DNA of 64,000 nt from Poecilobothrus nobilitatus (taxonomy: Eukaryota > Arthropoda > Insecta > Diptera > Dolichopodidae): contig OX352773.1 of the NCBI GenBank assembly GCA_947095535.1, positions 213,300,093 to 213,364,092 on the forward strand, given 5' to 3'. A model generated the notes under the pieces. That model saw only the letters and a program-made list of their open reading frames with translations. It was not told the origin of the DNA and searched no databases. The position numbers and the translations under genes were made by a program. This document shows positions 1 through 13,200 of the stretch, piece by piece; position 1 is the first letter of the stretch, and the number at the start of each line of letters is the position of its first letter.

Positions 1-3000
1 TGAATAAAATTAGTTTATGTTACGGATTCCTTTTGAGTCAAAAGCAAAAAAAAAAAATTGAGTTTTGAGTAATGCAAATCCAAGAGTTAATAAATATTTT
101 ACCGAATCTATTCGAACCAATGGAATGTAAAAAAAAATTAAATTTTGTTATTAGTTTTTTTTTTCAAATCGGACAACGATCCCAAAAAGAAAATTTTTTT
201 TTAAAATGAAACCGAAAAAAAATAGAAAACAAAACGAAATCTCTGAAAAAAACAAAAACAAAATACCAACCATAAAAAGAGTAAATAAAATATAAAAATC
301 GTCAATAGGATTATAAATTCATGTGATGGTGACAGAATTGGCACATTTCATTGAAGTATGAATGTTATATTATTAGAAACTATGAGACCTTTTTCTTTTT
401 GTCTAACTTCCTTACAATTTTGTTAGTTGATTGAATTTTCATATCTTTTCATTTAAGTTTAATATAATGACTTTGAATTGACTATGCCTAACTAATACAA
501 AATATTTCTATTGAGTTTGATCCACTTTTAAGGAAAATATTATAGGTATACTCAGTTGATTCAAAATGGAATGATTCAAGAAGTATACTTTTTAACAGTC
601 TTACTAAACCTAACAGTCTAAACCTAAAAGTAATTAGAGAACTTGATTCAAATTATTCAACTTTATTTGTATTTATTTAATAACTTGTTGCGGTTCGTCT
701 ATTTTAATCTTCAAGACTAAGAATTTGTTTTTCTTCTATGTTTTTAGTATACTTAAGTCATCAGTTGCATCGCGATATTTGATAAGTACCTGTACTTTGT
801 TATCTTATGTCCAAACTATGCCATTTAGAATCTAGTTAATGTAAAGGTAACAAAAATATATTTTATACATCACAATTACAGGATAACTATGACATATGAT
901 AAAAAAATAAAAATTTAAGGACTAAAAAAAGATTTGTGTATTAAAAAAAAAAAAAAAAATTAAATTAAAATCAACACGATGAAAATTGTTTAACTGTAAT
1001 AATTCAATAGTATATAGGTATATGATAAATTTAGATATTAAAGATAGAGATAGATATGACAGAGCTTAGAACTTTAGAAATGCTTTAAGGTTATTTTGGT
1101 TTTTTTTTTTTTGATGTATTTTATTGAATTTCAGCAAAAAATACAACCTTTTAACGATAACATTTTCTTTTGGTTGGGTCCTATTTCTAATTAGGTAAGT
1201 GATATAAAGCTAACAAATTTTTTTTTATGCTTTTTATAATAAAGTAAAAAAAAAAAATTACTGTCTGCAATAGATTTTAATAATTCTGTTAAAGTATTTG
1301 TGAGAGTTAACCGAAAAAGGATTTAATTACTATAGTCATATTTTTATATTGACCTAATTTATTCTTTTTTAAGACTAATAAATTTTTAGTTTTTAAGTTT
1401 TATACAATTAAAAAGTTTTTTTTAATTAACGTATGATGATTTTCTCATTAAATTCAATTCAATATATTATGTTTAATAGACCAAACTATATATTATAGAT
1501 ATTCGTGAAGGACTTTATTTTAAATGCGATGAATTTCTTATTTTATCTAAATCTTGTTTCAATTTTAACTGATTCTTTTTTGACCTATTTGTAAAATTAA
1601 AAAGGTAAAAAAAAAAGGAAGGTAATCTTAGTTTTGTTTAGTAATTGGAGCACGATAACTATCTCATTCAATCATCATTCATGGTTTCAATTTGTTTTTA
1701 TACCAGCATTTGAATATATACAAATACCGTAATATGTACATATATACTGTACATATACATATACGCTTATATAAATAAATTACGTTATAAATAAAATAAA
1801 TTGTAACGATTTGATTAGGTCTTATTGAAACTTTAACACTTTTAAAGTACTTCAGAAATATCTAACCAAGGACTAAATATATTTATTGATAGAAATGAAA
1901 TCAATATGCAAGAAAAAATAACAACTATAAAAAAAAAAACTAAAATGATAAAAGATGCAAAATGAATATTGCATTTGACAAGTTTCATTTAACAATACGT
2001 AGTGGAAATATGTAAGTGGATCCATTTTAAATACTCGTACATATTATAAAATAAAATTTTTTTTTCTTTACTTATATTCAATATCTTTAATTTTTTATTT
2101 TTTTTTTTTTTGTTATGGATATCCTTGTAATTTAAACAAAAACTGTTATCATTAAGATGATTTAACGTTTTTAAGATGGTATCAGAAATTTTTGAAAAAA
2201 AAATTTATTAACATATGAATAAAAGGAGAAATTTTATGTTTTTAATGTTTTATAATCAAATCAAGGATTCAAGGATATGAAATCACAAAGTGAATGAAAA
2301 TCAATGAAAATCAAATTTTTTTTTGTTGGTTTTGAAGCACTTTTTGTGAAAAAAATTAAAAAGGAGCAAATATTAATTTATCTTTACTCATCAAATTAGG
2401 TACTCAAATTAACGAATTATTTAGATTATTTTGGTGCAAGAAAAACGGTAAAAGTTAAGGCAAAAAATTCAAAGCGCTATTTCTAATGAATAGAAATCGA
2501 AAAAGTTCCAAGGTTTTTAAAAATATCCTTGGTTACCAAAACGTATAGATTTTGTTTGATTATGCAGCCAGCGCAATAAAATCCTTTTTATGGTTTTTTT
2601 TTTTATTATATTCACATTCTATTTTTTTCTATTTCAATATCATGATAATTTATTGCATAATATTTGAGAAGATTTTAAACTTGAATAAAAGCGCAAAACA
2701 AAAAAAAAAAAAAAAAATAAAATAAATTCCCATATTATAAGGATTCATTTTCTTCATTTCAATAACATATTAAAGAAAAATTGTTATTTTTATTATAAAA
2801 AAAAAAAAAAACCTGCTATAAAAGTTTTGTTAAAGAGTGATGACGACTGTTAAGTGAACATTCGATTTTAACATTTTATGTTTCAGTCAAAACCATTTCT
2901 GTTTTTTTGTTCTTTTTTTTTTTTGTTTTTGTACAGACTATATGTAAATATAATATATTAAACATACTGGGAAACAAGAGACCATTATACATATCATATG

Positions 3001-4500
3001 TATAAAAAATATAATATGAAATTGCATATACTACCACCATTATCGTCATCAGCATCATCAGCGACCTTTTACTATTCCCCATAGACTCATATATTAAAGT
3101 GATGTATAAATAAAGATCAATAACATAATATTATCAGATTCAAAAAAATACTGAAAATTTTTTCTCGTATGTTTTCATATTCAATTTTTAATGTATAGAG
3201 TGATACAGTACCTACAATTAAAACTTTATTATGCTTTGAGTATACTTTGTAGGTTAAGAAGTATTGAGTTTCAATAATATTTCTATTAAAAAATTAAAGT
3301 AAAACTCTAATATACAATTCTCTTAGAATCCTCATACGTATTATTTCATCATATATCATATTTTATTATATAGAAAATTTAAGCTATTATGTCCTTTATA
3401 ACGGTTTGATTAAGTTTTTAGCGATTTTTGAAACATAAATTTAATTGAATAGTTATAATTTTTCTAACTAGCTGAATTTTAGAGTTTATAATTAATATAC
3501 CTTAAATGTCCTTAACTTTATATTCTTTAATATTGTTTTTAATAGCGCAAATGGTAAAAATCAACGAAATAAAATGCCAGATTAATACACGCGTATATTA
3601 AACTAAAACTCGATGAAAGCACTTCAACAAAATGTAGTTTCAGTTGATTTCTTTCTAATAAATTAAGATCTGGGGTCATTCTAAGAAAGGGGGTTTTCCC
3701 GCCATAATTTATTATTAAATAAGCTTCCGTTTGTGTAATCATCACTTTTAGTAAGCCGTTGCGATTAATCGACTGTACCTATATATATTGTACAAGACTA
3801 GGAATTACAAATATTTTTATGGGTACGCCATCTATTATCTAATGCAAGGAATTATATTTTTTTTTTACTAATTCTCTATATTTTAATAAAATATTTTATT
3901 ACAAAATGATGTACTCTGTAGGTTAGTTATATAAAATAAGACAAAAGAGACGTAAAATATTTTTTTACAATTACACACACACACACACACCTTAATAAAT
4001 TTACTATCTGTATTATTATTCAAATATGTGCATTGAAATGCAACCACACTTAAAATGTCACACTTAAACTTAAAACAATATAGATCCCCCCTTTTTCCTT
4101 AATGAATAAAAATTTAGATTTCTGTTTTTTATATGATATTAATAGAGAACAAACAACTAAAATAACGGGGAAAAAAATTCTAAAAGTACTTAAGTTTCTA
4201 AAAATATTATTTTCTGATCAAATGTGTATATGTAATTTTAAATAAAATAAAAAAAAAAAACTAAAAAAAAAAAAACAAAATTGAAAATGGAAATGGAAAG
4301 AAATGAAAATACTATTGAAATTGTTTTAATATGTCAACCATATGTTTCACTTCAATAGTCAATTTTAAATTCACTTCACAGCTATACATAATACATACTC
4401 GTAATAATATATATGTAAAGATTTAAAGCAAGTTTAATTTACAATTCAATGGGTCTGGTAAATTCTTTATTTTTTAACTAATTTTAACTATTAACTAATT
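1..4500. other. non-coding AT-rich block
   Basis: No recognisable gene or transposon. The block is dominated by A and T homopolymers, for example long A runs near 940-960 and 2700-2717. A 68-codon open frame on the minus strand (3539-3745) lies in slightly GC-richer DNA, but it resembles no family I know. A CA microsatellite is annotated separately. Confidence 0.6.
3973..3990. repeat. (AC)9 microsatellite
   Basis: Nine uninterrupted AC units, the only clean CA repeat noticed in the window. Confidence 0.95.
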
Positions 4501-4559
4501 TTTACAACCATCCAGCCAATAGTGTAGTAGTTAAGAATTCAAACTCCGGATGGATCATT

Positions 4560-4830
4560 AGATATGAAAAGATGAGGAAGACGAGGAAACAACTCTTCAA
4601 CTGCTTTGTACATGTCCAGCCTTGTCGGCTAAAAGATACATCCATTTCGGGCAATATCTATTCAACAACCTTAGTGAACTAGCAAGTAAAAATATGAAGA
4701 GCATTCTTCGCTTTGCAAAAAGCTTAAAATGGTTTTAACGAGTGGGATAGAAAAGTTTCTATGTGGTATCACAATGGATCAAATACGATCTAAGTGTGCC
4801 TTTTCGGCAACAACCAACCAGAAATAAAAC
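4560..4830 (+). mobile_element. 5'-truncated LINE, coding tail plus 3' UTR
   Basis: The element covers the ORF2 tail (4568-4738) and about 90 bases downstream. The downstream part contains GGTATCACAATGGATC and TCTAAGTGTGCC. I recall strings of this type from 3' untranslated regions of insect LINEs, where they lie between the stop codon and the tail. The exact 3' end is not clear, and no target-site duplication was found. GC content is visibly higher than in the flanks. The text immediately 5' (4505-4560) is also GC-richer and may be part of the same copy. Confidence 0.6.
4568..4738 (+). pseudogene. C-terminal remnant of a LINE ORF2 protein
   Basis: This frame encodes the extreme C-terminus of a non-LTR retrotransposon ORF2 protein. 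That part follows the reverse transcriptase, and in RNase H-bearing clades the RNase H domain. The frame opens after a TGA at 4565 and ends at TAA 4736-4738, giving 56 residues. An acidic run (DEEDEE) is followed by the cysteine-rich signature LLCTCPALSAKR, then a LSELAS..N segment and the terminal RFAKSLKWF. This matches the layout C..C...EEET..HLLC.CPAL...R of insect LINE tails, with Gln in place of the usual His. Everything upstream (endonuclease, RT) is missing, so this is a 5'-truncated or decayed copy, as is normal for LINEs. The clade cannot be fixed from this fragment; R1, LOA, I and jockey-like are all possible. Confidence 0.72.
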
Positions 4831-7800
4831 AAATATAATAGTCTTTCTAGTACAATGTGGCTACAGCCGAGTAATTAACGGCTGAAGCTTAGTCGAATAT
4901 GAATAATAAATGACTTAGTGGATATCATATACTCATTATTAAATTGTCCTATGCTACTATACAGAGTACGAAAATAAAAGAAAATTTTTTTATAACCGAT
5001 GTTGAATTTGTGCAGTGTATTATAAAATCTACATCACTTCTTGTTTGACATATTTATTTCTCTTATTTATTTATTTATTTATCTCGAAAATTACTAAAGT
5101 CTACTGTTATTATGGTAACTGTAAATGTTATTCTTAATGTATTGGTTAAAATTTTTTCTAGCGGTGTAGATATTTAATAGATAAAAAATAATAATATTAT
5201 ATATTATTTTATATATAACTACCATTAAAGCATATTTTTAAGAATTTTTTTTTTTTGATAATCAAAGGGAAATTATTATACCAAACTCTCGGACTATTCA
5301 AGATAAAAAGTGGCAGCTAAAATATGTTTTTGCTTTTTTTATATTTTAAATAGTTAAAAAGTTATCAAAATTTTATGAAAATGAAATATTGAAAATTGTA
5401 TTGAAAAGAATCAATAAATCCATAGAAAATTCACCATTATCAATTTTTTTTTTTTTTTTACTTTTACACTAAATTCACCTTTAAAAAAATATAACTCTTT
5501 AGTATCGCACGTAAAGCACGTTATGATAGAAATTCTAAAACAACAGTAAAAAAAAATACCGTTATCAAGGCTATCATAAAATTTATTGGTTTTTTTTTAT
5601 TTTTATATCATATCATCACTAAAACCAAGGTACCAGCATTTTTTAATCATTAAAGTCGATTATTCCTGTTTATTATTAAAATTGATATTGATATTGGTTT
5701 GGGTATTTGCTAATCGACAGTATGCTCAACGTATTTTTGGTTTTTATGGGAGTTTTTAAGTAATTTCGGTTTTTTAAAATTAAATCCGATTCAATGCTTT
5801 TATTTACAGGTTGTTATTAAAATTTATTATTATTTTTTTTTTTATAATTTAAGAATTTTTTATGAGTTTTTAAGAGAAAATTGTAATTTATAAGAGTATC
5901 GAAGCGTACAATAACTATTTGGGATGGTTTATATTCTATATATAGTATTATTTGTTTATTTTATTGTTTATAATTTTTTAGAGTGCATTTGTAAATATTA
6001 AAATAATGATCGTAAAATTTGAGTGTTTCCTCAAAATTTCAAAAATTATGTTGTTTAATTGTTTGAAAAGGCTATGGTGATATGGTAATTCAATTTTTTA
6101 ATAAGAATATTTATATAATATATGGAGCGAAGTTTAAAAATATTTTTAACTATAATGTATGTGAAATAATTGATAATTTATTATATAAAATTCAGTTATT
6201 TATTTAAATAATTATTTTTTTTATTCGTTCCATTTTACTTTTTATTCTTAATGACATCTAGATAAATGTAAGATTTTTCACAGACATTTTTTCCAACTTC
6301 TTTTTTCAAAGTTGATTAATTATGAGGAATATGAACTAACAACTCACTATATTAACGATATAACTACTTAACTACATTAAAAGTTATGGTACAGCATATA
6401 AAAAAGCACGTATGACATTTTATTCACCTGTAATTAAAAACAAAAGAAGTTTATCTTATTCCTCACACTCTTTAAATATCGTTCCCTATCTTTCCATCTG
6501 TTATTTTTTTTTCTTTTGCTTTATACTGACAATAAATTCTATTGGGTAATCAAATAGAAATTTTCCATTTTTTTATTTCCTGAATTTTCCATGTTCAAAT
6601 TCCTAAAAATGTCAATTAAGGGATTTCATTTTCATTTTATTTTTCCATTTTTTTTTTCATTTTGTGGCTTTTTTTTTGTTTTGAAACAAATAAGTAAAAA
6701 AAAAATATGATAAACGGTTTCTACTAATATTTATGTCTGCTACAGAGAAAAAAATCTTCTACCCCATTTCAATATGTTATTCTCATCGTAAGACAATTCT
6801 CGAAAGTTTATCCCAGAAGAAAACACAAATTCTAAAATAAAACAATATGAATCTAATAGATATATTATATCAATAGATATAGTCAATATCTCTATCATAC
6901 CACATACATATACTACCTACACTACTTAATATTACACACACCAATAAAACTATTATTGAAATATATAAATATATATTGAGTATACTCTTTAGGTATAAGA
7001 TGACAATTTAAAGTACATATGCAAAAGAATCATACCTGGAACACAATTAACAAAAAATTTGATTCACTTTGTGTAATACAGGAAGTGCAACTGTATATTT
7101 AAAAAGTCTGCGGAAATTCCTGTTATTTTTGAAATAAACACAATGTAAGATCAGAAATATTTCCGTTGAAGCACTAAAGCACTACCATCTAACTGAAATA
7201 TATTATTACAAAATAATATACATACTAGAAAATGTCCTGATATTCTCAATTCCATATCGATAACAAAAAGTACAAATAAGAATGAAAAAAATTAGACAAA
7301 GGGAAAAAGTTATTGCGAAGTTGCTATAGGACAAAAAAATTTCTTCTTAAAAAATATGAAAATATTTTGAAAGCCACAAACTAGATAAATTTGAAACAAA
7401 ATTTTATAACTGTAAAAAAGCACATAAAACAATAAGAAGAGTAGAAAAATACAATTTCAAACAAAAAAAAAAAACATGAACTCGTTCAACTTGATAACGG
7501 TAAATCCTATACATAATACGAATGAGTGATGCTTAAAACAAAAATATATTGTACTGTAAGTGTAGTAGTCGTAGAAGAACGTACAAAAAAGTTTCTTCAG
7601 TCTTTGTTTCTACGGGATTTCTGCGGGTAATCGGGATTTTTCAATATTGTCTTGTTCGTATACACCACAAAAAAAAAAAAACTGGCACGAAATCTAAAGA
7701 GAACGAAAAACTTTTTTACTAAAAAAAAATTTAAAAAAATTAGAAAAAAAAAATAATTTTTTACCACTTTCAAAAAAATTTATATCAAACAAAAAAAATG

Positions 7801-10149
7801 AAAATGAAATGAAAAATAAAACAAATAATCTAAAAGGTAGAGAGACAGGATTTTAAAGTTCAGACAGTAACGACTGAAGCTATTAATCATCTAGTTGTTG
7901 TTTTTTTGTGACTATGACTATGAACAATAAAAAAAAAAACGAAAACCAAAAATATATAACCGTATTAAAAAATATTTTTACGACATAGAGACAGAACATT
8001 GAAACTCTGATTATTTTTTTATATTTAATCAGAGAGAAAAAATTGGAAGAATGAGGGGAGACTGATGGAATCTGAAATGGGAGTTACAAAATAAAATAAT
8101 TCATTTTTTTAGTTAAAGTCGATTTCATGACTTATCTTAATGATTTACAATTAATAGAGTTTGTGAATTGTAATTTAGTCATATTTTTATCAGCTTTTTA
8201 ACACATGGAATTCTTTTCATTGTAGTTTTAAGTTTTCCTGTATTTTAAAAACTTCAGAGTGATGCATTTTTTTTTAAATAATAGTTGTAACATTTACCTT
8301 ATGTCTATAATAATACTTCTAAAATTATTTGTTTTTTTTTTTATTTTAAAAATTAATTTTTAGAAGATATATTGGTTCTGTCCTTCTTTTTAACAGCTCT
8401 TAGTACTGCGACAACTGCTAATATTCGGCAATATAAAAGTTGGGTTAATTTGTTAAAAATAAAAAACTATTAATTGAAAGAGCTTTGAAAAAAGTTTAAA
8501 GGAAAATATATAAAAAAATATGATCCTTAAATACATGTTAACCTCAAAAAGAGAAATATACTAGATGATATTTTTGGATTTCTTGGAGTACCACGAGACA
8601 CAAATCCAAGTTAGTTAGTCTTAAAAGTAAATAAAAATAGTTATGCTTGATTCATATGCCAACTTTAAAAAACTTCGAAAAAGATATACGCTACCCTTAA
8701 AAAAAATAAAACATCGTAATGTTACTACCAAAAACCAAAACAACAACTCTAATAATAGCAAATGATGCTATTGATAATATTTATTTAGAGACGTACAAAT
8801 GCACAGCATAATAACAACTAAGAGCTTATATTTAATGAGACATTAGACTTTTACATTTTTTTCTCCCTTTTCTTTTTGTTTTTTTTTTCGTTATACTTTT
8901 TTTTCTTTTCCTTTTAAAATCCCTTTCAAAAAAATCCAAAAAAAAAAAAAAAATGAAAAAGAACTGAAATATAATTGATATGGCTTTTTGATAAACATTG
9001 GTTATGATTTTTTTTCATATTTTGTATTTTTCTTTAAAATATGTTCATGTACCGTTATTATTACTGTTGTTTTCCTCATTTTTTTCCTTTATTGTTACGT
9101 TTCTGAACAAAAAAGTGAAATAATATCGTTACCGCCTATAAGCTTGTTCTTTTCTTGTTTTTTTTTTTGTGCTTTCATCTTTATTTTTTTTTTGGTTGTT
9201 CTCTCGACGGTTTGTAGAACGGTAAACAGTGGCAAACGTCTGATAGTCGGGAGGAAGATTTTCACCTTTATATGTAAAATGAACAAAAGAGAGGGTTACC
9301 AAAGTGTAAAAAAAAAAACAAAGAGACAACAAAATGAAAATAAAAGGGTTCTGATAATACTTTTTATAAAAAGTTAGTTTTTATTGTTGTTGTTGTTGTA
9401 CATGGATAATGGAAAGATAATATGACATTGAGAAGCTAAGTATATGTATAAATTTACAATAATACATACAAGTATATAAGAATAAATAAGAAACAAAAAA
9501 AAGTTTTGATTATGATGAATTGATGTTTAGGTGTTTGTCTTTTTTTTTTCTTATAAAACATTATAAATTTATGATGCTTACCCAAGACAACCCACTCTCA
9601 ATTCCACCATATTCATCAATTTATCTTTTACAGGTTAAGAAAAAAAGGTGAAATGAAATTTTTATTAATTTTAGAAGTGCGAGGAAGAAGAGAAAGATAA
9701 ACAACAATAAAATATGGATAAAGTGAAAGGTTTATGAATATTGTTTAGATAATGATTATAAACTACAATGTATTAGAAAGGAAGGATGTGATGATGTAGA
9801 ATAAATGTAGAATTCAAATAAGCGTAAAAAATTAAAAATATTCAAGGGATAAACTTTAAAGGAGTCAATGAAGTGAAGTTAGTTTAAAAGCTATTTTCTT
9901 TCCAAATAAAAGAGTTTTTTTTTAAATAATTAATCATTTATATAATTCACTATAATAAAAAGAGAATTTTAAATTAATTTCTAATAGGATTTAATACTTT
10001 CACAGTTTAAATACGAAATTAAAAAAAGGGTCTTTGAAATTTTTTAGGTATGAATAGAACTAATAAAATCATCATCGTTTATATTATATATAAACATTAA
10101 TACTATTATCGGTATCTATTTTATTGAAAGAGTTCACCAAAGTCCTTAT
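4831..10149. other. non-coding AT-rich block
   Basis: No gene found. The block has many A/T homopolymers. The longest open frame in it (8988-9377 plus, 129 codons) is a low-complexity Phe/Ile/Lys translation, overlapped by open frames on the other strand, and is not credible as a gene. Near 4850-4890 the short pair CAGCCG / CGGCTG could be the tail end of the LINE copy. Confidence 0.55.
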
Positions 10150-10243
10150 AATGCCCTGGATGCAATAGTATATTTTAAACTTCTCTTATGTGCTTAACTA
10201 TCCGATCACAGAAATTAACCACTCGGTCACTGAGGTCTCGCCT
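10150..10243 (-). mobile_element. degenerate tRNA-derived SINE head (putative)
   Basis: Read on the minus strand, the segment begins GAGACCTCAGTGACC, then GAGTGGTTAA. This resembles a pol III A box (TGGCNNAGTGG) and aligns with the head of SINE family A (GAG/TC...GTGG..TAGTG). A weak B-box-like string (AGTTTAAAATA) follows about 50 bases on. No body domain or target-site duplication is visible, so it may be an old, truncated SINE of a different family, or chance. Confidence 0.35.
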
Positions 10244-13200
10244 TCTATTGGTTTATAATTAAAAAAATAAAAAGTAAAACTGACATTGCATATTTTTAGG
10301 CGATTTCATATTTTATGTGATTTGTATTTGTTGAAATGCATTTCAAATACTCTAATAAAAAAGTTTCTCCAGGTTTTCCTCCTTTTATTAATTTTTAAGA
10401 GAGATAATATAAAAAAAAACTTGAATTTTTAATTGATGTACAACAGTTTTTAAAGGATTTACAACTGAAAAAGCTTTAAACAAGATTTACAAATTTAAAT
10501 TTTCAACTATTAAAGAAATTCTATTTTATAAAAAATAAAATGTACCAACTTTATTAATAGATAAAAATTATGGGATTCTTATAAAAAAATTTTTACAAGT
10601 AAAATATAACTTAAATGAATAATGTTAATCATAAATTAAATTTAAATATTTATCATCCTATAGATAATTTTGGGTAAACATCCTTTCATGTCTATATAAT
10701 GGACAAAACATTATTAAAATATAAAACAATACAATTGTTTTTAATATTCATTTAAATTAATATTAAGAAAAAATCAAATAAAAATTCAAATCTTAACTGT
10801 AATATTTAAAAAAAAAAGAAAACTTTCTTAATATAATTAAAAACCAAATATTTTAAGCTTTTAATACATTTAAAATACCCTAATAATTTAATTCCATTTC
10901 CTTATTGTTTATTTTTATTATTTTTTTTTCTGTTTTTTTTCTGCTTTAGGGATAATTAAAGTAAATCTCAATAAAGGAAAATTTAATCCTCTGTACTTTT
11001 TTTTTTAACAATATTCATTACATTCTATATGCGCATACATATACACATATTTATTATATAATGTACGAGGTATTAATATGTTTATATGTGTATATACAGA
11101 GATATATACCGAAAAAATAGATCCTTAATGCTATTTTTATCTCTATTAAATTCTGAAAAAAAAAGTCTTAATCTCTTTTACAATATTACAAAGTCAGATA
11201 TTAGAAGTCTGTTCTGCAAACAAAATAAAATCTTATATTTATTTTTAATAGGAAAAAAAAAAATATTAAATAAAAAAAAAATAAATAAAATAAATAAAAG
11301 TTTAAATAACTCCCTCAGGATATCTACTTAAAAACAAAGAAAAAGTAAATCTTTTAATATTCTTATTTTTATTTTCAATATTTGTAAATCGCATTTTATA
11401 TTAATCAAATAAATATTTACATAAATCATCAAACACAAGTCAATAATGTCAGATTTACTGCCATTTTTTGTTTTTTTTGTTTTTTTTTCATCTTTTAACA
11501 TTTTATTTTTTTTTTGAAATTTTGTTTGGTTTTTTTTTTTATTCAACAATTGCAAAATAAATAAAATTTCACTGTCATCATATTTAGAATCTATATTTGT
11601 AAATATCGAATGAATTAAAAGAAGAGATAATATTTGAAAGTTGTTCTGGTCTATTAAAGGATAGTTTAGGTTATATAAAGAACATTCAAAAATATTTTAT
11701 TAGATCGCAAAAGCTTTAAATTATAAATTAACAAATTTAAATAATTCTCTTCTTTACTTTTTTATGATGCTTAACTAAAATGTTGACAACTTCGTGGTTC
11801 TTCATTAAAACTTGAGTACCGCTATTCCTATAATGTGAATTAAAATATTTTTACATCACTTTTTATTTCAACTGACAATTAAGAACTTATTTATACTATA
11901 AAAATCTTAATAGACAAAACCGGTTTTTAAAAATAATAGGTTAAAAAATTCACTTTCCGATGGAATTATAAGTTTTTCGTTTAATCCATTCTCTAGAGAT
12001 AGATCACTATAGATTTATTTGATTTTTGGTTCGCCTGATATTTTATTTTGATTTTTGAAGTTTTGTATGATGTATTTGTTGAATATGTTATTGATTTCTG
12101 ATGTTTTGTGAAAGTTTTAAAAATTATTTTATGGTGGGATAAATTTTTATCATAAATTTTTATCTTACATTTAGTTTTAACTGTTCTAAACTGTTTGATG
12201 TAATTGTAATTCAACAATTTAGTTTAATTTAGCTTAAGTACTCTTACAATATTAATTTTAATACTTATATTCTATTACTTTTCTAGAAATAATTTTGAAT
12301 TAAACATTTTATTTTCTTAAAGATTATACTTGCACAAAATATGCAAGCCACTGTTAGCTAACCACTTTTTTAGTATTATACTCCTTAAAAATATTATTTT
12401 TTGAATTGAGATAATTGGTTGGTTTACATGGCTGCTTTCTATAAATATATCTAGAAATCTATTACAAGAGTACAATTATCACAAATAAGGTGCTTTTTTG
12501 ATACCATTTCACCGTCGTATTTTAGTTATCAACTATGTTTAAAAACCATCCCGTATTGAGAATTTGAGAAATAAAATTAATTCTCCAATTTTACTTTCGA
12601 ATAACTAATTTATGACTGAGAGATAGGAAATCCCCAGATTTTCTGCGGACACTCCTAAAAGAAAGTAATAGAAAGAATTCTTCATTACAGTTTCTACACT
12701 GTCTATTGTAAGAAATACTCATTCTACCTGCATAGGTTCTAATAGGCAAATAATCCTATTATATAATTAATAATAACTATTGCTACGTCTTTAGTTGTGT
12801 TTACACACGAGTGTATCTAAGGACTTTTGTTTTTTTTTTTCCTTAAAAGGAGCCATATTTAGTAATTTTTGACAGTGGTTTAGACTACATTTAGCCCAGT
12901 TAATTGTCACCACAATAATTCCTCACCCCATCTAAATTTTGCAGTTAATAAAAAGTGTGAAAAAATGCCTCTTTTTAAGAGTACAAGCTATGCTTTGAGA
13001 GAAATATAAGCTATGTTTATTAGTTTCAGTATAAGCTAGTGTTGTTAGTTTCAAGACTTACAATTAAAATTTGATTTGTGTTGTCCTTTTATATCACAAA
13101 AAAAACATTAGCGTTTAAATAAATAAAGACAATTTCTTATTTCTAATAAAACCATTTTAATTTCAATTTTAAATTCAATAAAATTATTTATTATATTCCT

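Noticed and set aside
3539..3745. 68-codon minus frame in GC-richer DNA (contains NYGGKTPFLRMTPDLNLLE)
   Set aside because: The composition is fairly normal but there is no family match, no splice context and no transposon context. Too little to call.
4505..4560. tRNA-like head just before the LINE tail (AGTGTAGTAGTTAAG, GAATTCAAACTCC)
   Set aside because: The A-box-like and B-box-like strings are only about a dozen bases apart, impossible for a tRNA-derived promoter.
8988..9377. 129-codon plus-strand open frame, the second longest in the window
   Set aside because: Phe/Ile/Lys-rich low-complexity translation of T and A tracts, overlapped by two open frames on the other strand, with no domain signature.
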